Assembly: GCF_958450345.1 (NCBI RefSeq)
Contig: NC_088780.1
Location: 131,516,226 to 131,580,225, forward strand
Direction of reading: 5' to 3'
Source of the DNA: Calliphora vicina
Lineage: Eukaryota > Arthropoda > Insecta > Diptera > Calliphoridae
DNA length: 64,000 bases
Both the position numbers and the translations under genes were made by a program. The notes beneath the pieces are model-generated. The model searched no databases. It was not told the DNA's origin and saw nothing but the letters and a program-made list of their open reading frames with translations. The stretch's first letter is position 1, and every line of letters begins with the position of its first letter. Positions 21,810 through 32,732 of this stretch are shown piece by piece.

Positions 21810-24800
21810 TCACGAAACTGTTGTTTCACTTTTGGTAACGCCTAATAAGTGTTCGGCTACGACTTTGCACTCGGGTTTCAAATCCTTAAAACGTTGCAGC
21901 CCATCTAGGGTAACACTAGTGCCACTCACATCCAAAAATATCAGACGCGGGGAACACTGCACCAAATGTTGCAGCGATACATCTGTGACAGATTTATAGT
22001 CACGTACAGAAAAACGTTCGAAACTATTTTCAAAAGGACGATTATTGAAACGTATCCAGACGACACCCTGTTGTACGGGTTGGCGGGTGCGTCCGAAACA
22101 ACAAACACCACGATCCGAAATAGTACCACGAGATTGCTGGCGGTAGGACGAGGATAATGAGAATAGATTTAAGTGATATTCAGCACCATTCTCTTCGCCA
22201 AATAAACGATCTGGGCCACCTACACCCACCACACGGCCCAAAGGATTTACAATATCCCAAAAGAGATTGTGACGCATCATTTGTTCGATAACGGGTGGGG
22301 GTGATTGTTGTTGCTGTTGTGGCTGGTTCTGCTGATGTTGAGACTGGCGGGGCCGCCGCAAGGGTCTTATAATATTGTGATCGCGTACGTTTACGTGCGA
22401 ACAATCAATAGAAATTCTATTGCGTACATTCAAGTAAAAAATGTGATCTGGCCGTGGCAGAAAACGGCTGCGAGCTGGGGCGTTTGTACCAACTAGAGGT
22501 ACAATATTTGGTGATAAACTAAAACTTGGGGATGAAGTAGAGGGAGTCGAGCTTGAGCTTGGACCTGCCGCATTATTTTCCGTAATACTACTAGACTTGG
22601 GCGATGAAGATGAGGAGGATGATGATGACGACGACATAGATTCACTATCATTGAAAGATAACGATGCCGGCGTATTTAGAGAATCTTTAGTTTTCTCTGG
22701 TTTATCCTCATTTTGATCCGTACCAGTTAATGAACGAGAGGTAGAAGGTGTTTCAGAGTTTAATGAACTATTTGCATTTGCTGCTGAATTGGAGGATGTA
22801 GATGGCATTTCTGTAAGTATATCTGAATTTGTGTCTGAATGTGCTTCCTGATTATGGGATATATCGTCTCGAGTACCCGAAGATGTATCAGTTTGTGTAC
22901 TGGTCTCTTCTTCTTCTTCAGGGCACTGTAAATAAATTTCCTTCAAGGTCTCCACAGCATTGAAACACTGTAAATCTGAATCATTCAAAGGTGTATCACG
23001 TAAATCTAAAATCTTAAGAAAACAATTAGGGTTATTAGATTGTAGAGCGTAAATTGGACAATATGTACTTACTTCCAACTGTTTGAAACCGTGTCGTGCT
23101 GCTATACTGCCATATGGTATGAACTCTTGCATTAGCCAACATCCTTTTAGACTCAAATAGCGTAGTAATGGAAGTTTTGATAAAGGCATTACGTAGTAGG
23201 GATCAAACCAAGAATTATTTTCAATGGCAAGTTCTTCTAAATTAACTAAAATCGTATCGATGCCAGTGAATAATGACTTGTTACTGACCACACGTACGTT
23301 GCAAGTGTTGAGTATCAAACGTTTAAGTGTTTGGGGGAAATCTTTTAAGGTAATCTAAATTTGAGTAAACAGAAATCAAACATTTTGTTTTAATAATTTC
23401 TCAAAAAAAAATTGGGTTGAAAATCAGATTGTGTTTTTATTGGTGGAAAAAATACACTTTTGATTAAAATAAATTAATTAATCGTTCTAATATAGCGAAA
23501 TATTTTTTATTAAAAAAAACCTTAAGCTTAAATAAATATAATTTTAAAATTCATGAACATTTTGAATTGTTTAATTGTAAAATAGTTTTTTAACAATCCT
23601 CATATTTCGAGATTATTTTAAGAGCTTTCATCATAGAATAAACGCATAGAACGGAAGGAGAGAGTAAAATATTACTCTCTTTTCACACATACGGGTGATA
23701 CAAAAACAAAATACATGGAATACATTCTCATGAATTAGGTTTCTGACAACAGACTTACATTTTTTGCACTCAGTTACCTATCTAGTTTTTAATTTTGAGT
23801 TTTCGAACAATATTGCATTGTCATGCATGATTTTATTTCAATTATTTGTAAATTTTTCGAACAAAACTTCGAATTTGATTTCGAATTTTTGAACATAATA
23901 TTGCATATTGCAGGTCTAAGCATGAATGCTGAATTTCAACCTATTCGGTCTGCGAGAACTGGTTCAAAATTCAGTTACATATTTTGATCTAAACAAACAT
24001 GCAAAAATAGTGTTTTTTGGTCAAAAATAGTCTATAAATTATCAGGGAGCTAAGAACACAAAGCTATTGTAATTTGTTTGTACATCTCATGCATATTTAT
24101 TAATAGCAAAATGTTCCCGAATATTTTTCATATATTGATACTACAAGGACTGTATCTTTTTAAGCATCCAGATCCAAGTACTTATACTAGGGTCACAAAT
24201 GAATGTTGTAAAAACTACTGAAAGGCAAATGAGCTAGTAGTAGCATCGGTATACAAATATTAATAATGGTTTTGCGATAATAAATAACCCAACTAATATT
24301 ACAAAAAATAATCTAATTTTACCTGATTAAAATCCAACGTCACACCATACAATTCTAATGTTACCAATTTTGTGCATCTTGTTGTAAGAGAATTACGTAT
24401 AGTTTGGTTGAAATGTTGTATCTCTCCCTCGATATGCTGGGAAGGAGATGGTCCTCTCAGTTTAATACTTTTAGTTTTATCGTGAGATCGTTCCAGCATA
24501 TCTTCTAAAATACCCAAAGGCAAAGGCTCTTGACTAAGATCTATGTTTTCCCATAGACGTTTGTCCAAAACAAATTTTTGAAAACGTTTGCAGACACTGA
24601 AAAATACATACATATATAAAAACAAAAGTAATTTAAAATTGAGCACGCACAGATTTTAGTAACTCATACAAAGATACATATAATTAATTAATTTTCATAA
24701 ATGTAACTAACGCTGGAAAATAACTATTGTAATAGAAAAACAAATATTGTACATATGTACTTACTTCATTAATGCCATCAAAGACCATGTATCTAAAAAT

Positions 24801-25111
24801 TTAAATATCTCATATAAAACTTCATCGCATAATTCCTCCAACAAGAATTGAGATTGCAATTCTTCCTCATTATCAATATTGATGGATTCAAGCGGTGTTT
24901 TATCATCTTCGGCACCACCATCACCATTTGTTATGGACGTTGCATTTTCATTGTTTTCTTCTGGTATTGCCGATGTTGTTGTAGCTGTTTTCTTTTTTGG
25001 TGACTCATCTAAAGATTCTGTTAAAGAATAGTGCCGTTTACGTTTATTTCCAGTTTCTGACCGGCACCCGCTCAGATCATCTTCAATTTTATCTCTCGTT
25101 AAATTATCCAT
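21810..25111 (-). CDS. F-box / leucine-rich-repeat protein, four exons
   Basis: This probably encodes the substrate-recognition subunit of an SCF (Skp1-Cullin-F-box) ubiquitin ligase. Minus-strand exons are 25111-24765, 24596-24323, 23354-23073 and 23012-21810; together they make 2106 nt, about 701 residues. After an acidic, low-complexity N-terminus (KKKTATTT, EEENNEN-like) comes the F-box, with LCDEVLYEIFKFLDTWSLMA joined across intron 1 to NVCKRFQKFVLDKRLW. Leucine-rich repeats follow (LPLLRYLSLKGC, FKQLEILDLRDTPL), then a long Ser/Thr/Gln-rich insertion and a final LRR (LQHLVQCSPRLIFLDVSG). The last two exons are open across a 60-nt in-frame segment that I read as an intron. I cannot assign an orthologue. 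TTTATT on the plus strand near 21787 would supply an AATAAA just after the stop. Confidence 0.85.
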
Positions 25112-25450
25112 AGCAAACTAGCTGATTTATTGTTATGGTATAATTTCAACAAAAATTAAAAAATTTCCTCAACAATATTTTTCAACGTAATTTTATGTAT
25201 TTTGCGTTTTCTTCTTCTCACAAAAGATGCAACGCAGTATGTTCAGTTAAGATGTTAACAAGGTTGTATTGAAGGAGTATGTTTAAGGTACTTCATTACT
25301 ACAAAATTCTACAACTATGTGTTGTTAAAAATACAGCTGTTCAGTACTTTTTTGGTACTGTGGTCGAGTGAAAGAACTGCATGCGGCGCAGGAATCTTGT
25401 TATAAAACCATTATTTTCAAAGAAAATCATAATATTATTAAAAAATAATA
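25112..25450. promoter_or_regulatory. shared divergent promoter region
   Basis: The start codons of the F-box gene (minus) and mRpS22 (plus) are only 339 bp apart, so both promoters must lie in this interval or overlap it. I see no TATA box that can be placed with confidence. A CAGCTGTTCAGT motif is at about 25334. Confidence 0.45.
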
Positions 25451-26620
25451 ATGTCTTTGTTAAAACAAATCAGTTTGTTAACTAACTTACGCAATGCGGC
25501 CATTAAAATCTCTGTGCGAACGTCATCTACCAAGGGAGTAACATTGTCATACGACAAAGATCCGCAACCTTTATTTACCGATCCAGAGACACAAAAGTTG
25601 TTAAAATCCATTACCCAGTTAAAGCTCAACAAAATATTTCGTAAACATACCACCAAGGATAATTCGGTAGAATATAAATTCATGACCACCGAAGAGTTGG
25701 AGGAAGAGTTCCGTAAAACCGTAGAAAAAGCCAAAATAAAGTTACAAATGCCACCAGTAGTTAATATTAAAGAAGATGAACAGAGAATAATTTCAGAGGA
25801 TAAAGCCTTAAAAGGATTTTCTAATACAAAATTTGTTATTACAGACATTACCTTCGGTGTACGTAATACCGATCGTAAAGTAGTGGTACGTGAAACAGAT
25901 GGTACTTTGCGTTATGCCCCCATGGATGTAGCCAAGCGCATGAAACAACTGTACGTGCCCATGGAGGGTCGTAATATACAGTTACCTAAAATGTTTGAAG
26001 ATGAACACTTGCAAAGATGTTTGGAAGAACATAAGTATGAATTCATTTTGGATCGCATTTTGGTTCAGTACGATCCCAACGAATCGGAATTCCATAGGAT
26101 TAGCGCTAAGGTATTTCAGCATTTGAATGAAACCAAAGAATTCGAACAATTGCGTTCAACTCGCCACTTCGGTCCTATGGCATTTTTCTATGCCTGGCAC
26201 AAAACGATCGATGATCTGCTGTATGACATGATTAGACGTGATTATTTGCGAAATGGCGCTGAACTCATTTCTCTTTATTATAAAATCCACAGTATGTCAG
26301 AAAATTATTCCGAACTTTTGGCCAAACTTGATCAGTATAATGGTTTAGAAGATCCCGCCCTTAAAGAATTAAAAAGTACTTTGAAATCTTCGATCAACGA
26401 GGATATACACGAAGAAATTGAAACAGCCATTGGAAAGTCAGCAAAAGACTTTGAGGTAGATGAATTATGTTTGAAATTTATCGATAACTATGTAGCCTCT
26501 CATGCTCTAAAGAAAGTACAATTGGAACTGGCCATACAAACGCTGAAAGAAATTAATGCTGAAAAGAAACAACTGTATGAGGGTCTAAGTAAGGCACATG
26601 GAGTACAAAAATCAAGTTAA
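25451..26620 (+). CDS. mRpS22: mitochondrial small ribosomal subunit protein mS22
   Basis: This encodes a 389-residue animal-specific component of the mitochondrial 28S ribosomal subunit, which takes part in mitochondrial translation. The intronless frame starts MSLLKQISLL with a basic, Ser/Thr-rich N-terminus fitting a mitochondrial targeting peptide. It keeps family stretches I recognise, such as PLFTDPETQKLLKSIT, the ITDITFG...VVRETDGTLR region, DRILVQYDPNE and RHFGPMAFFYAWH. The length is close to the human protein (about 360). It is divergent from the F-box gene and tail to tail with the zinc-finger gene, with AATAAA at about 26668. The antisense frame at 25438-25848 is a shadow. Confidence 0.93.
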   Translation: MSLLKQISLLTNLRNAAIKISVRTSSTKGVTLSYDKDPQPLFTDPETQKLLKSITQLKLNKIFRKHTTKDNSVEYKFMTTEELEEEFRKTVEKAKIKLQMPPVVNIKEDEQRIISEDKALKGFSNTKFVITDITFGVRNTDRKVVVRETDGTLRYAPMDVAKRMKQLYVPMEGRNIQLPKMFEDEHLQRCLEEHKYEFILDRILVQYDPNESEFHRISAKVFQHLNETKEFEQLRSTRHFGPMAFFYAWHKTIDDLLYDMIRRDYLRNGAELISLYYKIHSMSENYSELLAKLDQYNGLEDPALKELKSTLKSSINEDIHEEIETAIGKSAKDFEVDELCLKFIDNYVASHALKKVQLELAIQTLKEINAEKKQLYEGLSKAHGVQKSS

Positions 26621-26854
26621 TTTTATGAAATTGTTGAAATATTGTTTATTATAAACTAGTAATCTAAAATAAAGGCAGTCGAGAATAAAAACGAAAAATA
26701 ACAATGTAAAAATATAGTATATTTTTTATTAATATGTATTAAACATGTTTGTAACAAACAGGATAGAGATAACTATACCATGGTTACAAAAAATATTAGT
26801 AATTAGAATATATTCTTATTATAAGCATTGAAAATAAAAAATGTATCAACATAT

Positions 26855-28216
26855 TTATGCATTTGCTCTGGCACGTCTTTTTCGTATTAATCGTTTGCGA
26901 AATTTTGTTAAACACTTGCTGCGATGACGATTAAATACGGATATGTTGGTAAATGATCTTAAGCAAATCTTACAAACTCCTTGTTTAGCAACGCGCTGTG
27001 ATAAGAATGTCTTCACCAATGTTGTACGTTTCTTGAACGTATGCAAAGTAAACACACGCACACGACATAAACGATCTTTTTGTGATTCCAAACCATAGAC
27101 TCTAAATCGTTTCCGTTTGGCGGTCGTATAACATTTACCTCTGATTAGGATATGACGTAAAAATTCTTGACCAGTGCAAAAGCCTTTGCGGCAAGCAGAA
27201 CACTTGTACATGCGATTGTTGTCATGTTCGTTTATATGATCGTATAGTTCCAAACGAGAAATAGCCACTACACTGCAGCCATGATGGGGACATTGCAGAA
27301 AAGCCTTCTCCAATTGACGCACTTTTCCACACTTGTGCTGAAGTAGCAAATTCTCGTTGTCCAAGTATTGGCCGCATTTAAAACATAAAACCCTTGGACC
27401 ACGATGAATGGACATGTGGCCATAGAAATATTTATTCGACTTGCCTATCTCTCCGCATATTAAACATTCTTTATAGTCTTTGTGCTGCGTTGAATTATCT
27501 TCAACAAATTTCCTAAAATTGTCCATTACGGTTTCCGAATTTTCTCCATTCACAAGTGGTTCTTCAGTCATTGGCAGCCATTCACCCCATACGTCATCTA
27601 ATTCCTCGTCCAATTTACATTGTATAGCAATAGACTTCATATTTAGAGTTGAAACATCGGTCTGTTGTACTTGATCATTAAAATTACACCTAATAATCGG
27701 CATATTTATACCACTGGTTGCTCCTAAAGAATTTACGGGCAAAACTGAAGCATTCACGTTGGTAATTTGCAATTGAGATGTATTGCTCTGCGGTATGTCT
27801 GTAACTGTTGGTTTTGATGTATTTTTGCTGGCTGATAAATTAGTGACAACATTGGTATTACAACTCGTGATAAGCTCTTTATTGCTTTGATTTGTTAGAG
27901 CTGATGCTAGTGGTACTATTGTACCTGTTGTTTGTTGTATTAGTGGGACTGGTTGGGTGGGTCCCTGTTTTGTTTGAATACTAAGTGTAACTGTTGTGGG
28001 TTTAGCAATAGTTATGGCATTTTTCTGCGAGACCTGTTGATCTTCCTGTCTACTCATTTCCAAACTTCCATTTTTATTAGTAATGTAATATATTTGTTCA
28101 TTTTTCTTTTGCTTAGCAGCCGACTGAGTTATAAAACGAGTTTCCACGCATATGGTTTCAGGAATTTCATTGCAATTAAGCACAAAAACATCCTTAGGGG
28201 TTTTAGTTGTTGCCAT
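26855..28216 (-). CDS. zinc-finger protein with C2H2 and C2HC fingers
   Basis: A single-exon 453-residue protein starting MATTKTPKDVFVLNC. The N-terminal half (to about residue 230) is Ser/Thr/Asn/Gln-rich and low in complexity. From about residue 250 there are five finger-like units. They begin CLICGEIG, CFKCGQYL, CPHHGCSV, CSACRKGF and CKICLRSF. Three of them end in His...Cys (QHKC, HILIRGKC, NRHRSKC) rather than His...His. The C-terminus is very basic (KFRKRLIRKRRARANA), fitting nuclear localisation and nucleic-acid binding. I do not recognise a specific orthologue; a transcriptional or chromatin role is only inferred from the fingers. It converges with mRpS22 (234 bp between stops). Confidence 0.82.
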   Translation of the reverse strand: MATTKTPKDVFVLNCNEIPETICVETRFITQSAAKQKKNEQIYYITNKNGSLEMSRQEDQQVSQKNAITIAKPTTVTLSIQTKQGPTQPVPLIQQTTGTIVPLASALTNQSNKELITSCNTNVVTNLSASKNTSKPTVTDIPQSNTSQLQITNVNASVLPVNSLGATSGINMPIIRCNFNDQVQQTDVSTLNMKSIAIQCKLDEELDDVWGEWLPMTEEPLVNGENSETVMDNFRKFVEDNSTQHKDYKECLICGEIGKSNKYFYGHMSIHRGPRVLCFKCGQYLDNENLLLQHKCGKVRQLEKAFLQCPHHGCSVVAISRLELYDHINEHDNNRMYKCSACRKGFCTGQEFLRHILIRGKCYTTAKRKRFRVYGLESQKDRLCRVRVFTLHTFKKRTTLVKTFLSQRVAKQGVCKICLRSFTNISVFNRHRSKCLTKFRKRLIRKRRARANA

Positions 28217-30242
28217 TACTTTGGCTAATTTTAATTGTTTTAGTTATAATTATTATTTATTAGATTTTAAGAACAAATCAAAAAATGTAAATTTGTTGAT
28301 GATTTTATAACAGCGTTGACAAAATATGTATTATTATTATTCAACGTTGCCACTCATAAAATATTTTTCCTACCAAATTTCTGATTAAAAACTACCAAAA
28401 CCTTCCAAATTTTGGATATTTGGAAATTCTTTATGGATTCGTTTCAAAATTAATAGTTAACTTAAAATGTTGCGGGTGGTAATTTACTTGGCCAAATTTT
28501 GTTTTATGTTTGTCATATTTTGTTTAAGTGTAGCCCTCTTGTTTTTTTTTATCATTGACTTTATTCTTGTATGGGTTTAGTAGCTTAATTTTTACAATTG
28601 TATTTATGTTGTGCACTTTATTTTGTGTTTTAGTTTGTCTTATTTATTTAATTTTGTGTTAAATTATTTCTTTTGTTTTGTTTATGTTCATGTGTGTCTT
28701 ACTATCAATGTCTTCTTCATTGTCGTACTAATATATAAGTGTGTGTGTGTCAGCTGCTTGTATACTAAATTGTAGTGGCTGTGTTTAGTAAGCATATGTG
28801 TAATGTTACAGTGTTGTATTTTCATTCAAAACTATTTAAATGTAGATAATTATGAAAATTGTAAAATTATGAATGAAAATACAATACTTGTTAAATTTTA
28901 TGAGATCCTGATATGAAAGTTAAGACACACAGAAAATTTAGGATAATCTAAGAAAAATTTTAGCTATAAAAAAAAGTAATATAAATAGGAAGGGGAAAAT
29001 TTAAAAAGATGGCGAGATTACAAGTATGTAATAATTAGCGCAAAATGCATATATTTAAAATAAATAATTATTATATATTTTTATATATATACTTTTCGCG
29101 CGAGGAAAACTGGCAACATACATTTTCCAATATCGCTATATTTAGATATATGCAGCTAGAAATTGTAAATAAGACGAGAGATTGAGGACGAGCTTAGAAG
29201 CAATTGAAAACTCGAACAGGAGACATATAAGAATAATAGTAAAAAAATTTTGTGTGGTGTAATTATATTTGTTCCTTTAACAAAAGTAAAGGAATTTGTT
29301 TATTTCCATAAAATATAAAAAAGTGTTGAAGAAAATAAACGTAAGTGTATAATGACGAAGAAGTAGTTCAGTGTGATTAAGCGTATTTTCCTTTGTTTGT
29401 CACAGCTGGCTATCTCTGGAGGATTTTATCCCAAGGACTTCCTCAACACCACACAATGATACAGAATAGCCAGGTAATATTTTTCGTCTTCAACTGTATA
29501 AACAATTTAATTTTTAAACAAACAAATGATTTAAATTGGCAAACGAGTTAAATTGGCATGATTATTGTTTAATTTATAAAATATTGGCAGCCAAATATTC
29601 CATATTGTGAGAATACGTCTGTAAACGCAGAAAACAATAATAATAAACAAATTAAATAAAAAGAAAATAAGAAACAAAGATAAAAATTAATTTAAGTTAG
29701 TGTTAAGTGTATTTCGTGATATTGTGATCCAAAAATTATAAGTGTAACGTTAAATGTTTTAGTTCGTATGTATATGTTGTCCGTTTTGTTATGTACACTT
29801 CTCCCTCGAGAGCCGGTAAATTTAATAAAATATAAAATCTTGAGGAAACGTTTAAAACTTATCTAGGTCACAAAATTGAGCGCGAAACGAAGGAAAGTAA
29901 AAAAGAAATATATATTCATCTTAGGGAGCTCCTTCAGATAGAATAGGCATATATATAATCGTAAAAACCTAGAATTAGGAAAATATGCATTTTGAGATCT
30001 AGAAGTATAAGTTTAAAATACAAACGAATATAGATATAAAGATACGTGAAATTTAGTCATGAGGGAAAATTGTGAATATGTATAATTGGTCAATTCACAA
30101 GGTCTCTTATCATGTCATATTGTGTTAATGTTCTAATATTTCACAATGGTTTAAAAATGTTATTGTTGCCATTCAAGCAAAAAATGTCCTAAACTATTAC
30201 TACTCTGTTAGCTATGTTTATTGTGCTGTCGTAACCAACCAG
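28217..30242. other. intergenic with a possible upstream exon
   Basis: The first part contains CTACCAAA-rich repeat sequence and ATAACAGCGTTGACAA (28308), which recurs near 31841, and a GT run at about 28739. At 29407-29473 an exon-like stretch is bounded by TTTGTCACAG and GTAATA and ends ATGATACAGAATAGCCAG. No downstream exon could be connected to it. Confidence 0.35.
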
Positions 30243-30423
30243 CAGAGACCTGCGCCGAACCCTAATAGCCGCATACGCCGAGCCGCCGAGTCGCTGATAA
30301 TATTCGGGAGCCGACACTGAGAATCGCAGTCAAAAAGTTATAGTCTGGAAAAATTATGCAAAGCCGCCATACCATTTTTCACAAGCCGCCGCCACCGATA
30401 AAAGTGTTCGACACAGGTCTCTG
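30243..30423. mobile_element. short hAT-type MITE with CAGAGACCTG ends
   Basis: It begins CAGAGACCTGCGCCGA and ends TTCGACACAGGTCTCTG. The interior has several GCCGCC motifs. CAGAGA ends resemble those of hobo-like hAT elements. The flanking octamers CCAACCAG and ATAATCAG match at five of eight positions, so the duplication is decayed or absent. It is related to 38893-39741. Confidence 0.7.
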
Positions 30424-30927
30424 ATAATCAGATGTTTTTGTTTACAATTATTTTTTGAACAAAATTTGTTTTCGTAAAAGTGTAAAAGTGGTTGCAGAAT
30501 AATATGCAAACAAATTTAAGATAATCTTTATTTACTTGAGTCAGCCATTACCACCTCGAAAATGTATTTTTCGCACAAACCGGATATTATTTTAGATTTC
30601 TCACTTGGCATTGTTAAAGAAAATTTTTGTTATTGTTTTATTTTGTATCTGTCTTTTATATCAGCTGATTTAGATTTGAAATAGCACACTTAGTTATGAG
30701 GGGTTGTTCACAACAGTCGTATTTTTTCTTGTTATTATTTTAGTACTTCTGAAATTAGGACACCTTGTGAATTAGCTTAATATGTTTTATGTTTTTATTA
30801 CTATGATTATGTGTATTTTTTTTTGTTAAGGAAATTTATTAATATTATAAGATTTAAAAAGTATAAATATGAATTAATAAAACATGTAGTTATGAAATAA
30901 AATTTAATAATATTTTTTTTGGACTAA

Positions 30928-31110
30928 TTAAAACAGGTTTGGTAATGATGGATAGGTAAGTGGAGAAGTGGTCATGTGGTCATTTGGGTCGTAGAGACTT
31001 GTGGAGCGGATGCGCCTACGACATGGTTGGGTGGGCATGATAGGGACCAACACCTGTCCCTGGTCATTATTCATGTGGTGTATTTTGTTCAGTGTCTGTT
31101 TTGTGTTCAC
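30928..31110 (-). other. GC-richer island with a 60-residue minus-strand frame
   Basis: The segment about 30985-31220 is clearly richer in G and C than its surroundings. The minus frame ends PCRRRIRSTSLYDPNDHM followed by TTSPLTYPSLPNLF and a stop. A phosphorylation-type RRIRSTSL motif is visible. It could be a terminal exon of an unseen gene, a conserved non-coding RNA, or chance. The plus-strand frame over the same DNA (30976-31242) looks less protein-like. Confidence 0.25.
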
Positions 31111-31813
31111 TTTTGTTTATTGTGCGGAAACGCGGCTGGAGAGGAGGGTTGGAACCGCCTGAGTTCAAACATGCCAAGAGCTAGTGGGAAACCTCGCCAG
31201 GCCAACCGATCCGTAACAAAAATTATATTATTTCTGCTATAAAACTACCCAGAGAAAGAACATTATTTAACTTTTACAACTTTGAAGACATTTTCACTTT
31301 TGAGTCGATTTAACGTTGTCCCTCCATCCTGGCTGGCTGTTCATATAAACTTGTGCACAAAGTATAGGTCGTAATTTTAAAGATATTTTGATAAAATGTA
31401 ATATCTTTGGCCTAATGAAGGAGTCTATTGAAACTGATAAAAATCGGTCCTTTATTTCAAAGGCCCACCCAAAATTAGACTTTATACGAAACTGAAATCT
31501 TGAAATAGCAGAAAAAATAATATTAGAAAAGAAACGTTTTGCGAGCCCTTTTGCATTTTCTGAACTGAACACTACTAAATACGTACACATATATCTGAAT
31601 AAACTAAATATTTAATATAATGCTAATTTTATGTTTTACTAAAAATTTTATTATTTTGGCATGTTTTTTATTATTTTGTTCTTAAAAATACTTATATATT
31701 CAGAATTATCGTAGCCTACCAAAATCCGACAAAAATCGGAACTAACCAACCAAACTACCAAAAGTCAATTTGTTATCTTTAAACTACCAATTTTGTTCCA
31801 ATTGGACCAAAGC

Positions 31814-31854
31814 GTCAACGCTGTTATTATTTACTATTTTATAACAGCGTTGAC
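31814..31854. repeat. hairpin GTCAACGCTGTTAT / ATAACAGCGTTGAC
   Basis: Perfect 14-bp arms around a 13-nt loop. The right arm also occurs at about 28308, and both places lie beside CTACCAAA-rich sequence, suggesting one dispersed family. Confidence 0.6.
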
Positions 31855-31881
31855 AACAATTTTATTTTGTTTTTAAGCATC

Positions 31882-32035
31882 GTATTCAATGTCTATACCT
31901 GTTTAGCAATGATAAACGGCAAAATGGTTATCAAGATAAAAAATGGTCATTTATAGTTTCCATTTATTAGTCAAGATAATGTTGTCTGATAATTGTTATG
32001 AGAAATATTTGTCAAGTATAGACAACATTGAATAC
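31882..32035. mobile_element. MITE-like inverted repeat
   Basis: GTATTCAATGTCTATA at the left pairs imperfectly with TATAGACAACATTGAATAC at the right, about 154 bp overall. Confidence 0.45.
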
Positions 32036-32053
32036 ATTGACATAACACTGCAG

Positions 32054-32327
32054 CCACACGATCAAGTTTTTCTTGATAGTCTTTTACATATACTGTTTGT
32101 CAAAATTTATAAAAATTGAAAGCGGTGACGTAGGCAGCACGCAACTTGAAAACAATTTTAGTACAAATTGGACATAAAAATGTAATCAGCTGTTTTCTTG
32201 AATGAAAAATTGAAAACCAACTTGAATGTGAAATTGAATGCAAGTTCGTTTCAATTCTTAAAAGTGTGAGTGTATTAGTAAAAAAGTGTGAGTGTATTAA
32301 AACTTGAAAGGCAAAACTTGATCGTGT
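32054..32327. mobile_element. MITE-like inverted repeat upstream of mre11
   Basis: CACACGATCAAGTTTT at the left is mirrored by AAAACTTGATCGTGT at the right. The unit is about 274 bp and ends 400 bp before the mre11 start. Confidence 0.5.
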
Positions 32328-32732
32328 AACCCCCAAGTAAAGTGTACAAACAAGACAAATTCACAAAATTGTTCGCTGAGTGAACAAATTGATGCCTAGT
32401 CAAGACATGGGTTACGAAGCAATAACAATAATACACCAGATGTCGATACGTCGAAAACGTTATTTTTGAAAACAATTTTATCGATATTATGTAATATTAT
32501 GGTGAATTTTATTTTTAAAAATTTCAATACCTCATTAATACGCCATGAAATGCCTTCGGTTTTCAAACCCTGGTGTCATCATTTCAGAGTGAGTGCCATA
32601 CAACAAACAAAAACTTTGTATATATACACAGAAGCGGTGACAGAAAGCGGCGGTGATTTTTTTGCATTATCGCGCGTTGTTGTTGCGAAATATCTCAATT
32701 TTATTAAACAATTTAAAAAAAAACTGGTTAAA

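Noticed and set aside
25438..25848. 136-residue minus-strand frame
   Set aside because: It is antisense to the mRpS22 coding region and has no recognisable features.
32466..32732. Upstream in-frame ATG for mre11
   Set aside because: It would add 89 residues not expected in the family. The ATG at 32733 places D20, H22, D60, N128 and H129 exactly as in other Mre11 proteins.
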